Source of the DNA: SG8-41 sp963802355
Lineage (GTDB): Bacteria > Pseudomonadota > Gammaproteobacteria > Burkholderiales > SG8-41
Direction: 5' to 3'
DNA: 64,000 bases
Assembly (NCBI GenBank): GCA_963802355.1
Contig: CAWDIV010000016.1
Span: 186,001-250,000 of the forward strand
Shown: positions 36,777-45,183 of the stretch, in pieces
Layout of the letters: each line of letters begins with the position of its first letter
Position numbering within the stretch: position 1 is the stretch's first letter
Position numbers and translations under genes: made by a program
The notes under the pieces: generated by a model
What the model was told of the DNA's origin: nothing
Databases searched by the model: none
Seen by the model: the letters and a program-made list of their open reading frames with translations, nothing else

Positions 36777-37708
36777 AAAATCGCACATCCATTGCGCTTC
36801 TGAGCCCGTCGCTGATCAGGTTGAAGCACATCGAGGTGATGAAGATCATGAACCCCGGCAGGATCGAGATGAGCGGCGCGAGATAGATCGAGTTGCGCAA
36901 GGTATTCAGCATCAGGCCCCATTCGGCGTCGGGCGGGCTCGCGCCCAGCCCGATGAACGAGAGTCCGGCCGAGATCACGATGGAAACGCTCACCAGCACG
37001 GTCGCATAGACGAACACCGGCCCCATCACGTTGCCGAGTATGTGGGTACGGATGATCGCAAAGGTGCTCGCCCCGCTCGCGCGCGCGGCCTCGACGAAGT
37101 CCATCGCCCGGAGCTGCGTGGTGACCGACTCCGTCACGCGGGTAATGGGGGGGATGAACACGATGGTGATGGCGAGCAGCGTATTCCTCACGCCGGCGCC
37201 GAGCGCCCCCGCGATCGCCACCGCGAGCAGGATGGAGGGAAACGCGTAGAAGACGTCCGTCACGCGCATGATGAGCATGTTCGTGCGCCCGCCCACGAAC
37301 CCGGCGATCAGGCCCAGCGTGCCGCCGATGACCAATGCGTTCACCACCGGCACGACGCCCATCATGAGAGAGAGCCGCCCGCCGTAGATCAGACGCGAGA
37401 GCATGTCGCGCCCCAGCTCGTCGGTGCCGAGCAGATGCCCGGGCGAGCCGACCGGCAGCAGGCGGTCTCCCGAATTCGTGGCGGTGGGATCGGCAAGACC
37501 CAGCCACGGCGCGAAAATCGCCGCCGCAGAGAGGAGGATCAGGATCGCGCTGCAGGCGAGCGTCACGGGATCGAGCAGCACGCGGCTCCACACGGTTTGC
37601 CAGTAGGTGCGCTGCCGCAGCGCGCCCGAGCGGCACGTCGAGTGCGGTGGGAACGCCGAACGGCGCCTGTACCTCGACCGTGATCCTGCCGCCTTCCACA
37701 GTGTTCAT
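36775..37708 (-). CDS. Peptide/nickel-type ABC transporter permease (DppC-like, one frameshift)
   Basis: Start ATG 37708 (MNTVEGGRITVEVQAPFGVP) four bases after the DppB-like stop. One shift near 37615 leads into RQRTYWQTVWSRVLLDPV. Then come the first transmembrane helix CSAILILLSAAAIFAPWLG, the HLLGTDELGRDMLSRLIYGG block typical of DppC/OppC, the permease signature EAARASGASTFAIIRTHIL, and a final helix ending DGLRSAMDVRF. About 310 residues. It forms the channel with the DppB-like permease. Confidence 0.88.
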
Positions 37709-37711
37709 AGG

Positions 37712-38650
37712 TTACCTGATCACCCGCGGATCGGCCCAGGTCTGCAGTATGTCCACGACCAGATTGGTGAACACGAAGAACATCGAGAGCAGCAGCAGCG
37801 TTCCCTGCAGCACCGGCATGTCGCGGTCGAAGATCGCGAGGTTCAAGAGATAGCCGGTTCCCGGCCAGGAGAATACGGTTTCGACGAGTATCGAGCCTGC
37901 CAGGAGATGAGCGAACTGAATTCCAATCACCGCCATGATAGTGGGCAGCGCGTTGCGCGTGACGTGCAGCAGGATGCGCCGCTCGGGCAGACCGCGCGCG
38001 CGCAGCGCCTCGACGAATTCCATGTTGAGGATCTCCATCACGCAGGCGCGGGTGGTGCGGGCGACGATGGCGCAGGGAATCGCGCAGAGCGCCACGGCGG
38101 GCAGGATCATGTGCTTGAGCGCTTCGAGGGAGAAGAGCGAGTTCGCGTTGCCCAGGCCCATGGCGGGCAGCCAGCCCAACTCGACCGAGAACACGATGAC
38201 GAGGATGATCGCGAGCCAGTAATGCGGCATCGAGACGCCCGTGATGGCGGCGGAGGACACCACCTTGTCGAGCCAGGTGCCGTGGTTGTAGCCGGCGAAC
38301 ATGCCCGCCACGATGCCGAGCGAAAAGCCGAAGAGCGAAGCGAGAACGCCGAGCGTCATGGTATTGGCGGCGGCCGGCAGCAGCGCGTTCAACACGGGCT
38401 GGCCAGAGCGCAGCGAATAACCGAACTCGCCCGTGACGACGTTGCCGAGCCAGATGAAATACTGGATATAGAGCGGCTTGTCGTAACCGAACGCGGCGCG
38501 CATCTCCGCGACGAGCTTGGCGTCGGCCTCACCGATAACCGCGGACAGCGGGTCGCCCGGCGCGAGATGGATGAGCGTGAAGACGACGAGCGAAACGCCG
38601 AACGCGATCGGCAGAGCGTAGAGGATGCGGCGGAGGATGTAATACAACAT
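37712..38650 (-). CDS. Peptide/nickel-type ABC transporter permease (DppB-like)
   Basis: 312 residues, intact. First helix MLYYILRRILYALPIAFGVS, then FTLIHLAPGDPLSAVIGEAD and GYDKPLYIQYFIWLGNVVTG, the periplasmic loop typical of DppB/OppB. The EAA signature is FVEALRARGLPERRILLHVT, and the last loop has ILVETVFSWPGTGYLLNLAI. A heptad hairpin at 38656-38803 separates it from the upstream binding protein and could set the ratio of binding protein to permease message (inference). Confidence 0.92.
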   Translation of the reverse strand: MLYYILRRILYALPIAFGVSLVVFTLIHLAPGDPLSAVIGEADAKLVAEMRAAFGYDKPLYIQYFIWLGNVVTGEFGYSLRSGQPVLNALLPAAANTMTLGVLASLFGFSLGIVAGMFAGYNHGTWLDKVVSSAAITGVSMPHYWLAIILVIVFSVELGWLPAMGLGNANSLFSLEALKHMILPAVALCAIPCAIVARTTRACVMEILNMEFVEALRARGLPERRILLHVTRNALPTIMAVIGIQFAHLLAGSILVETVFSWPGTGYLLNLAIFDRDMPVLQGTLLLLSMFFVFTNLVVDILQTWADPRVIR

Positions 38651-38655
38651 TTAAG

Positions 38656-38803
38656 GCGTGATGAGTGATGAGTGATGGGTGATGGGAAAACCCGTTTCCG
38701 ACCACGAGCCGGCGACAGCTCGCAAATCCCGCGTAAGGTCTGGCTGCGCCTCAACGGCCGCCAGAGGCCACTCATCACTCATCACCCATCACCCATCACG
38801 CAC
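38656..38803. repeat. Inverted pair of GTGATGA / TCATCAC heptad arrays
   Basis: Left arm 38656-38686 and right arm 38769-38803 are complementary over about 30 bases, with an 80-base loop. It sits exactly between the binding-protein stop (38803) and the permease start (38650). Confidence 0.85.
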
Positions 38804-40410
38804 TATTCCACCCACACGGGCGTCAGGTCCTGGTACCAAGACCGCACCTGCACGAATCCCTTGACCTTTGGTGACATTGCGCGCGGCGCTACATCGTGCA
38901 CCACCCACACGTCCACGGCCTGGTCGACGAGGTAGCTGTGGATGCGGGCGAGCCATTCATCGCGCGCACGGACGTCGAAGCTGTTGTGCGCTTTCTCGAT
39001 CATCTGGTCGAGGGCCGGGTCCTGGTAGAACATGAAGTTGAAGCCGTTGGGCGGGAGTGCGGCGCTCGTATAGACGCGCGAGAACGCCGTGTTGGGATCG
39101 ATCGTGGTGTTGGAGTTATTGACGCCGTGTGCCCCGAGGCAGGCAGGGGAGCCGGCTCCGGCGCGGCGGCAGTCGCGCAGCTTCTCCCAGTCCGCGGTGA
39201 TGAGCTCGAGGTTGATTCCCACGGTCTTCAGGTTTTGCTGGATGTACTCGTTCATCGGCCGGGGCAGCATCTGGCCCGATCCGGACGGCGAGACCAGCAC
39301 TTTCAGCGTGAGCGGCTTTTGCGGAGAATAGCCGGCCTCCGCGAGCAGCTTCTTCGCCGTCTCGGGGTCGTACTTGATCTGGAACCGGGGCGATCCGAAC
39401 CATGGGCTCGACTTGTCGACCACGCCCGCGGCCGGCGTCGCGAAGCCGCCGAGAAGCTTCACGATGCCTTCGCGGTCGATCGCGAGGTTGACGGCCTTGC
39501 GCACGCGAATGTCGCGCCACGGCGAATCCTCCCTGAAGCTCATGAAGTACGGCCAGATATGTGGATACACGTTGGACGTGATCTGGAACTTCTGCGCGCG
39601 CAGGCGCGGGATGAAATCGGGCGGAGGCGCCTCGATGAAATCGACCTGGCCGGAGAGCAGCGCCGAAGCGCGCGTAGTCGCCTCGGGGATGGTGAGCAGG
39701 ATCATGCGCTCGGATTTCGGCACGCGCTTGGGATCCCAATAGCCGGAATTACGGACCATCTCGGCGCGCTCGCGCGGCACTAGGCGGTCGAGCCGGAACG
39801 GTCCCGTGCCGGAAGGCTGCAAAGCGAACTTGCTCCAATCGCGGCCGACTTTCTCCCACTGCGCGGGGCTGGAAAAGAATGCCTGGGTAATCTGGTAGGG
39901 GAAGGTGGAGTCCGGAGCGACCGTAGTGAACTCGACCGTGTAGTCGTCCACCTTGCGCCATCCTTTGAGCGAGGTGAGCCGCGGGCGCACCTGCGCCGCC
40001 TGCTTGGGGTCGTGCTGGGGGGCGGCCTTGTTGTAGATCTTCTCCATGTTCCAGACCACCGCGTCCGCGTTGAAATCCGAGCCGTCGTGAAACTTGACGC
40101 CTTTGCGCAGCGCGAACAGCCATTTCGTCCGGTCCTTCTCGTCCACCTTCCACTCCGTCGCGAGCCCCGGGGCGAGGGTCGGCGGCAGCTTCGGATCGTC
40201 GAGCCGCCAGTTGATGAGGGCGTCGTACAGCGTGTAGCCGCTGTAGCGGTAGCCTTCGGCGCCCGCGTCCGGCTGCCCGGTCGTGAGGGCGATGTCCGAA
40301 AGCGTCATCCCGATGCGCAGTGGTTTCGACTGGGCGTGCAAAGCACCCGGCAGCAAAGCGGCTGCCAGCACGACGCTACATGCCGCGAATCCGGTTCGGG
40401 TGGATTTCAT
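38803..40410 (-). CDS. Peptide/nickel-type ABC substrate-binding protein A
   Basis: SBP family 5 protein, 535 residues, intact. ATG 40410 gives a signal peptide, MKSTRTGFAACSVVLAAALL. Landmarks are YSGYTLYDALINWRLDDPKL, LRKGVKFHDGSDFNADAVVW (the family signature with FHDG), PFRLDRLVPRERAEMVRN, ALLSGQVDFIEAPPPDF and VDVWVVHDVAPRAMSPKVKG near the end. It is about 80 percent identical by eye to the next gene, so the operon carries two binding proteins of near-equal sequence. The in-frame extension upstream of ATG 40410 is repeat-encoded and was not used. Confidence 0.92.
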   Translation of the reverse strand: MKSTRTGFAACSVVLAAALLPGALHAQSKPLRIGMTLSDIALTTGQPDAGAEGYRYSGYTLYDALINWRLDDPKLPPTLAPGLATEWKVDEKDRTKWLFALRKGVKFHDGSDFNADAVVWNMEKIYNKAAPQHDPKQAAQVRPRLTSLKGWRKVDDYTVEFTTVAPDSTFPYQITQAFFSSPAQWEKVGRDWSKFALQPSGTGPFRLDRLVPRERAEMVRNSGYWDPKRVPKSERMILLTIPEATTRASALLSGQVDFIEAPPPDFIPRLRAQKFQITSNVYPHIWPYFMSFREDSPWRDIRVRKAVNLAIDREGIVKLLGGFATPAAGVVDKSSPWFGSPRFQIKYDPETAKKLLAEAGYSPQKPLTLKVLVSPSGSGQMLPRPMNEYIQQNLKTVGINLELITADWEKLRDCRRAGAGSPACLGAHGVNNSNTTIDPNTAFSRVYTSAALPPNGFNFMFYQDPALDQMIEKAHNSFDVRARDEWLARIHSYLVDQAVDVWVVHDVAPRAMSPKVKGFVQVRSWYQDLTPVWVE

Positions 40411-40449
40411 GCCAGTCTCCTCATCCCTGCATCTTTGCGCCGCTGCCGT

Positions 40450-40501
40450 CCCATCACCCATCACCCATCACCCATCACCCATCACTCATCACGCATCACT
40501 G
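40450..40501. repeat. Heptad array (CATCACC) supplying a stop codon
   Basis: Six or more CATCACC heptads between the two binding-protein genes. The TGA of protein B (40496-40498) lies within the array. Confidence 0.85.
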
Positions 40502-42097
40502 AACATAGACCGGCGCGAGGTCCTGGAACCAGTGCTTTACCTGCACCCAGCCTTTCACCTTCGGCGACATCGCGCGCGGTCCCACGTCGTGCACGACCCA
40601 GACGTCCACCGCCTGGTCGACGATGTAGCTGTGGATCCGGGCGAGCCATTCGTCGCGCGCGCGTTCGTCGAAGGTGTTGTGCGCTTTCTCGATCATCTGG
40701 TCCAGTGCCGGGTCCATGTAGTGCATGTAGTTGAAGCCGTTGGGCGGCACCGCGCCGCTGGAATAAATGCGCTTGAACGCGCTAAACGGGTCATTGGTCG
40801 CGGAGGAGTTGTTGATGCCATGCGCCCCCTGGCAGACCGGGGAGCCGGCCCCGGCGCGGCGGCAATCGCGCAGCTTCTCCCAGTCCGCGGTGATGAGCTC
40901 GAGATTGATTCCCACGTTCTTCAGATTCTGCTGGATGTACTCGTTCATGGGCCGGGGCAGCATCTGGCCCGAGCCCGACGGCGAAACCAGCACTTTCAGC
41001 GTGAGCGGCTTGTCCTTGGTGTAACCGGCCTCGGCGAGCAGCTTCCTCGCGCCTGCCGGGTCGTATTTGATCTGGAACTTGGGCGAGCCGAACCACGGGC
41101 TCGACTTGTCCACCGCGCCCGCTGCCGGTGCCGCGAAGCCGCCGAGCAGCTTGACGATGCCGTCGCGGTCGATCGCGAGGTTCACCGCCTTGCGCACCCG
41201 CAGATCGCGCCACGGCGAGTCCTCTTTGAAGCTCATGAAGTACGGCCAGATGTGCGGATAGACGTTGGAGGTGATCTGGAACTTTTGCGCGCGCAGCCGC
41301 GGGATGAAATCAGGGGGCGGCGCTTCGATAAAGTCCACCTGGCCCGAGAGCAGCGCGGACGCGCGCGTGGTGGCTTCCGGGATCGTCAGCAGGACCACCC
41401 GCTCCGATTTCGCCACGCGCTTGGGATCCCAGTAGCTCGAATTGCGCACGAGCTCGGCGCGCTCCCGCGGCACCAGGCGCTCGAGGCGGAACGGACCCGT
41501 GCCGGAAGGCTGGAACGAGAACTTGGCCCAGTCGCGGCCGACTTTCTCCCACTGTGCAGGGCTCGAATAGAAGACGTAGGTGGTCTGGAAAGGGAAAGTG
41601 GAGTCCGGCGCGTCGGTCGTGAGCTCGACCGTGTAATCGTCCACCTTGCGCCAGGCCTTCAATGACAGGATGCGCCCGCGCGCCTGCGCCGTCTGCTTCG
41701 GATCGTATTGCGGTGCGGCCTTGTTGAAGAGCTTCTCCATGTTCCAGATCACCGAGTCCGCGTTGAAATCGGACCCGTCGTGGAACTTCACGCCCTTGCG
41801 CAGCTTGAATACCCACTTGGTCTTGTCCTTGTCATCGACTTTCCATTCCGTAGCCAGGCCGGGGACGAGGGTAGGCGGACCGTTGGCGTCATCGAGCTTC
41901 CAGTTCACCAGCGCATCGTAGATCGTGTAGCCGGTGAAACGGTATCCTTCGAACCCGCCGTCGGGCTGGCCGCTCGTTGTCGGGATCTCGGAGAGCGTCA
42001 TGCCGACACGCAATAGCTTTCCCTGCGCCAGGACGAAACCCGGCGCCGCCGCGAGCAGCGCGCAGTATGCGGCGAGTCTGATGCAAGACACTTTCAT
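40496..42097 (-). CDS. Peptide/nickel-type ABC substrate-binding protein B
   Basis: 533 residues, intact, from ATG 42097 (MKVSCIRLAAYCALLAAAPG), with GAGGGGAAC upstream. Landmarks as in protein A: YTIYDALVNWKLDDANGPPT, FKLRKGVKFHDGSDFNADSV, PFRLERLVPRERAELVRNSS. The central ligand region from ATTRASALLSGQVDF to RDCRRAGAGSP is nearly unchanged between A and B, while the tail differs (QVKHWFQDLAPVYVQ). Tandem duplication within an operon is clear. Differences cluster in the middle and tail loops, which may alter ligand range. Confidence 0.92.
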   Translation of the reverse strand: MKVSCIRLAAYCALLAAAPGFVLAQGKLLRVGMTLSEIPTTSGQPDGGFEGYRFTGYTIYDALVNWKLDDANGPPTLVPGLATEWKVDDKDKTKWVFKLRKGVKFHDGSDFNADSVIWNMEKLFNKAAPQYDPKQTAQARGRILSLKAWRKVDDYTVELTTDAPDSTFPFQTTYVFYSSPAQWEKVGRDWAKFSFQPSGTGPFRLERLVPRERAELVRNSSYWDPKRVAKSERVVLLTIPEATTRASALLSGQVDFIEAPPPDFIPRLRAQKFQITSNVYPHIWPYFMSFKEDSPWRDLRVRKAVNLAIDRDGIVKLLGGFAAPAAGAVDKSSPWFGSPKFQIKYDPAGARKLLAEAGYTKDKPLTLKVLVSPSGSGQMLPRPMNEYIQQNLKNVGINLELITADWEKLRDCRRAGAGSPVCQGAHGINNSSATNDPFSAFKRIYSSGAVPPNGFNYMHYMDPALDQMIEKAHNTFDERARDEWLARIHSYIVDQAVDVWVVHDVGPRAMSPKVKGWVQVKHWFQDLAPVYVQ

Positions 42098-42171
42098 GTT
42101 CCCCTCCAGGCAAACCAAGACCGAAAAGCATTGTTTTTGCTGTTCATCGGCGGCTAAGACGGGATCTAAGT

Positions 42172-43458
42172 CTACTCCGCCAGCGCGCGGCATACCCACT
42201 CGGCGCACAGCAACGTCGGGGCGTCTTTCCCGCGCGGGCCGGTGACCTGCGCACCGAGCGGCAGGCCAGACGGTCCGGTGAAGACCGGCAGCGTCACGGC
42301 GGGGCCCAGCATGAGGGTCCACGTGAGACCGAACACCGGATCGCCCGTGGACTCGAGTCCTTTCGGGGCTTCGCCTGTCGTGCTGGGCGACAGCAGCACA
42401 TCGTAGTCACGGTAGATGTCCGCAAGCCGGGCACGGCAGCGGCGCGCCATCGCCTGCGCCTCCTCGTACTGCGCGCGCGTCACGCAGCCACCGGCCAATA
42501 ACCGGCCCATGAGGCTTTCCGAGATGAGCTCGGGAAACTTCGTGCGCTCGTAGGCGAGCGCGCGGTAGAACTCGAAAGCACTCACGCGGATCTGCGCTTC
42601 AGCGAGATCGGCGAACTCGCCGTCGAGCGCCACCTCGGCGACCCGCGCTCCGGCCGTGGCGAGACGCGGCGCCGCGCCTTCAAGCGCGGCTTGCGTCGCC
42701 CGGTCGGCCTTGGTCCAGTAAGGCGTGCGGCAGAAACCGATGCGCGGCTTGAGATTTGTGATCTGACCGAACGGGGCCGCCGGCGAACCCGACAGCTCCT
42801 CCACGATCAGCGCCGCATCCGGCACGGTGCGGGCCAGCACGCCGATAGTGTCGAGCGAGTCCGAGAGCGGCTTCATTCCGGCCCGGTTAACGCAATTGAC
42901 CGTCGGCTTGTAGCCGACCGTGCCGCAGTAGGCCGCGGGGCGGATGATGGAAGACGAGGTTTGCGTGCCGAAAGCGACTGGCACCATGCAGTCGGCCACG
43001 GCCGCGGCGGAACCGGAAGACGACCCTCCCGGCGTGTGGTCGATATTGTGCGGGTTGCGTGTCTTGTTGGGATGTCGGTCGCGAACTCCGTCGTAACGGT
43101 CTTGCCCAGGATGACGCCTCCCAGCTCGCGTACCTGCGCGACGCACGCGGCGTCGCTCGCCGGGCGGTTACCGTGGTAGATAGGCGAGCCGGTACTCGGT
43201 CGGCAGGTCGGCGGTGTCGATCACGTCCTTCACGCCCACTGGAATGCCGTGCAGCCGCGTGCGCGGCGTTTCCTTGTCGCGTGCGCGCGCCTGCGCGAGC
43301 GCGAGCTCCGCGTCGAAGTGCGCCCATGCCTGGACTTCGTGTTCGCGCTGGTGGATGCGCTCGATGCAGGCGGCGACCAGCGCCTCGGACTTGAGCTTGC
43401 CCGCCGCGATGCGCGCGGCAGCCTCGGTTGCGGAAAGCTGGTTGAGTGCGTTGGTCAT
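42172..43458 (-). CDS. Amidase-signature hydrolase 1 (frameshifts in N-terminal third)
   Basis: Amidase-signature family. ATG 43458 gives MTNALNQLSATEAAARIAAG, with the catalytic lysine in RLHGIPVGVKDVIDTADLPT. Shifts near 43175 and 43070 lead into HNIDHTPGGSSSGSAAAVAD (the G-G-S-S-S-G-S motif with cis-Ser) and GTQTSSSIIRPAAYCGTVGY (nucleophile serine). Domain end GLPLGAQVTGPRGKDAP. About 430 residues. It sits between the DppD-like ATPase and the two binding proteins, so it probably cleaves the amide or peptide brought in by this importer (inference from position). Confidence 0.85.
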
Positions 43459-43494
43459 TGCGGCGCCGCCTCCATCGAGCTGTGCATAACTTCG

Positions 43495-44586
43495 TTACGT
43501 CGCTCGACCCCTCGCCCCCAACCCCTCTCCCTGAGGGGCGACGGGAGCATCGAGCGAGTCCGGATTGTCATCCGGTTTCGAAATAATCAATAGTTCTGTT
43601 CCCACCCGTTCCGGGAAGAAGCAGCGCGTGACATGATCGAAGCCGGCATGCGCGCCTACGCGGAGCGGGGGAGGAAACTCAGCGCGACAGCGGGTCTCGG
43701 CGTAGCGGCAGCGCGGCGCGAAGCTGCAGCCCGCTGGGAGCGCGGCCAGGTTCGGAGGCGAGCCGGGAATCGGCGTGAGGCGAGCGCCCTTCGGGACCTC
43801 GTGCACGGTCGAGCCCATCAGGCCCTCGGTGTACGGGTGCTTCGGCCGGCGCACGACGTCAGAGAGCGCCCCGGTCTCGACGAAGCGCCCGGCGTACATC
43901 ACGGCGAGATGGTGAGAGACTTCGATCGCGACCCCGAGGTCGTGGGTGACGAATACCATCGCCATCCCGAGCTCCTGCTGGAGCGTGCGCAGGAGCAGGA
44001 GGACCTGGATCTGCACCGTGGCGTCGAGCGCGGTGGTCGGCTCGTCGGCGAGCAGCAAGGCCGGCTTGCACGAAAGCGCGATCGCGATCATTGCACGCTG
44101 TCGCAGGCCGCCTGAAAGCTGGTGGGGATACGCGTCCAGGCGCCGCTTTGCGGAGGGGATCTGCACGAGATCGAGCAGCTCGAGCGCGCGCCGCAGCGCT
44201 TCGGCGCGGCCCACCGGCTCGTGGCGCATGATCGTTTCCGCGATCTGATCGCCGATCGTGAAAACCGGATCGAGTGCCGTCATTGGTTCCTGGAAGATCA
44301 TCGCGACGGTCGCGCCGCGCACGCGCGCGAGATCCGACTGCGCCATCGCCATGATGTCGCGTCCGCCGATCTCGATGCGCCCTGAAATGCGCGCCGTGCG
44401 GGCCGGCAGGAGACGCATCAGGGCACGCAGCGTGACGCTCTTGCCGGAGCCGGACTCGCCGAGGATGCCGAGCACTTCGCCCTTGGCGAGCGTGAAGCTG
44501 ACGCCGTTCACCGCGTGCACGGCGGCGTCGCGGCTCACGAACTTGACCTTGAGGTCTTCGACCTTGACCAAGGGCGCTTCGCTCAT
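43495..44586 (-). CDS. Peptide/nickel-type ABC transporter ATPase (DppD-like)
   Basis: 363 residues, intact. Walker A GESGSGKSVTLRALMRL, Q-loop MIFQEPMTALDPVFTI, signature HQLSGGLRQRAMIAIALSCK, Walker B LLLADEPTTALDAT, H-loop MVFVTHDLGVAIEVSH. The C-terminal extension GCSFAPRCRYAETRCRAEFP has the three to four cysteines usual for DppD. The last stretch, APVAPQGEGLGARGRAT, is encoded by the CTCTCCCT-type repeat at 43508-43545 and is probably not part of the ancestral protein. First gene of the importer operon. Confidence 0.9.
   Translation of the reverse strand: MSEAPLVKVEDLKVKFVSRDAAVHAVNGVSFTLAKGEVLGILGESGSGKSVTLRALMRLLPARTARISGRIEIGGRDIMAMAQSDLARVRGATVAMIFQEPMTALDPVFTIGDQIAETIMRHEPVGRAEALRRALELLDLVQIPSAKRRLDAYPHQLSGGLRQRAMIAIALSCKPALLLADEPTTALDATVQIQVLLLLRTLQQELGMAMVFVTHDLGVAIEVSHHLAVMYAGRFVETGALSDVVRRPKHPYTEGLMGSTVHEVPKGARLTPIPGSPPNLAALPAGCSFAPRCRYAETRCRAEFPPPLRVGAHAGFDHVTRCFFPERVGTELLIISKPDDNPDSLDAPVAPQGEGLGARGRAT
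43508..43545. repeat. CCCCTCTCC-type dispersed repeat
   Basis: Matches the repeat at 63538-63622. It overlaps the 3' end of the DppD-like gene and encodes part of its C-terminus. Confidence 0.7.
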
Positions 44587-44603
44587 TCGCTCACAAATTC
44601 AAA

Positions 44604-45169
44604 TTTAGCCGCCAAGACGCCAAGACCGCCAAGACACGACAATAATTAACCGCCAAGGCGCGGAGGAAGAGGAGAGAACATAGATATAGAACCATGTCGA
44701 ACCGCGAAGGCGCCAAGCCGCCAAAGAATTCCCTGCCGTCCGCTCGAAGTAGAAGGTAAGTGCCTATCTGTAAACAATCTTGTTCACCTTGACTATTAAT
44801 TGGCTCAGTTTCTCTAGCTCTTCCGGGGTTATGTCAGAGCGACATTGCGCTTTGATGTTCTTCATCGCATCCAACAATTGGCCCCACTCATCTGTCAGGC
44901 CAGAATTTACTGGGTACCCACTCAAAATGTATCGAAGGGGCTTCAACGCTCTGCGGTCACACCAGCCGGCCACCAAAGCGCCAACGTCACCCAGGATCTG
45001 TTCTGTTGTCACAAGCGGGGGCACCTAACTATTTCGGCGGTTCCATTTTGGTCTTCCTGGTGCCTTGGCAGTTCATATTGGTCGTCTCCATCTTCCTCCG
45101 TGCCTTGGCGGTTAAATTGTTCTTGAATTAATTGTTGCTCTTCTTGGCGGCCTTGGCGTCTTGGCGGTT
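44604..45169. repeat. Inverted GCCAAGAC-type arrays enclosing a small ORF
   Basis: Left arm 44604-44672 (CCGCCAAGACGCCAAGACC, then CCAAGGCGCGGAGGAAGA). Right arm 45053-45169 holds the complements (TCTTCCTCCGTGCCTTGGCG and TTGGCGTCTTGGCGGTTC). Period is 8-9 bases. The 380 bases between the arms hold the ORF at 44764-45024. A single-arm copy is at 60024-60105. Confidence 0.85.
44764..45024 (-). CDS. Hypothetical 86-residue protein between inverted repeats
   Basis: GTG start at 45024 (or 45012). The sequence begins MPPLVTTEQILGDVGALVAG and continues WCDRRALKPLRYILSGYPVN, SGLTDEWGQLLDAMKNIKAQ, with a helical end, ELEKLSQLIVKVNKIVYR. It has a believable folded composition with tryptophans, alternating helices and few prolines, and uses AT-richer codons than neighbouring genes. 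No family is recognised. Its lower GC and its exact enclosure by inverted repeat arrays suggest that it moved here as a unit. Ribosome site is weak. Confidence 0.5.
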   Translation of the reverse strand: MPPLVTTEQILGDVGALVAGWCDRRALKPLRYILSGYPVNSGLTDEWGQLLDAMKNIKAQCRSDITPEELEKLSQLIVKVNKIVYR

Positions 45170-45183
45170 CAATATTTTGCAAT

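Noticed and set aside
35950..37683. 577-codon ORF on the plus strand
   Set aside because: It is antisense to the DppF-like ATPase and DppC-like permease, whose motifs are unmistakable. The long frame is a GC-rich shadow full of Arg, Glu, His and Gln.
37607..38668. 353-codon ORF on the plus strand
   Set aside because: It is antisense to the DppB-like and DppC-like permease genes and has shadow composition.
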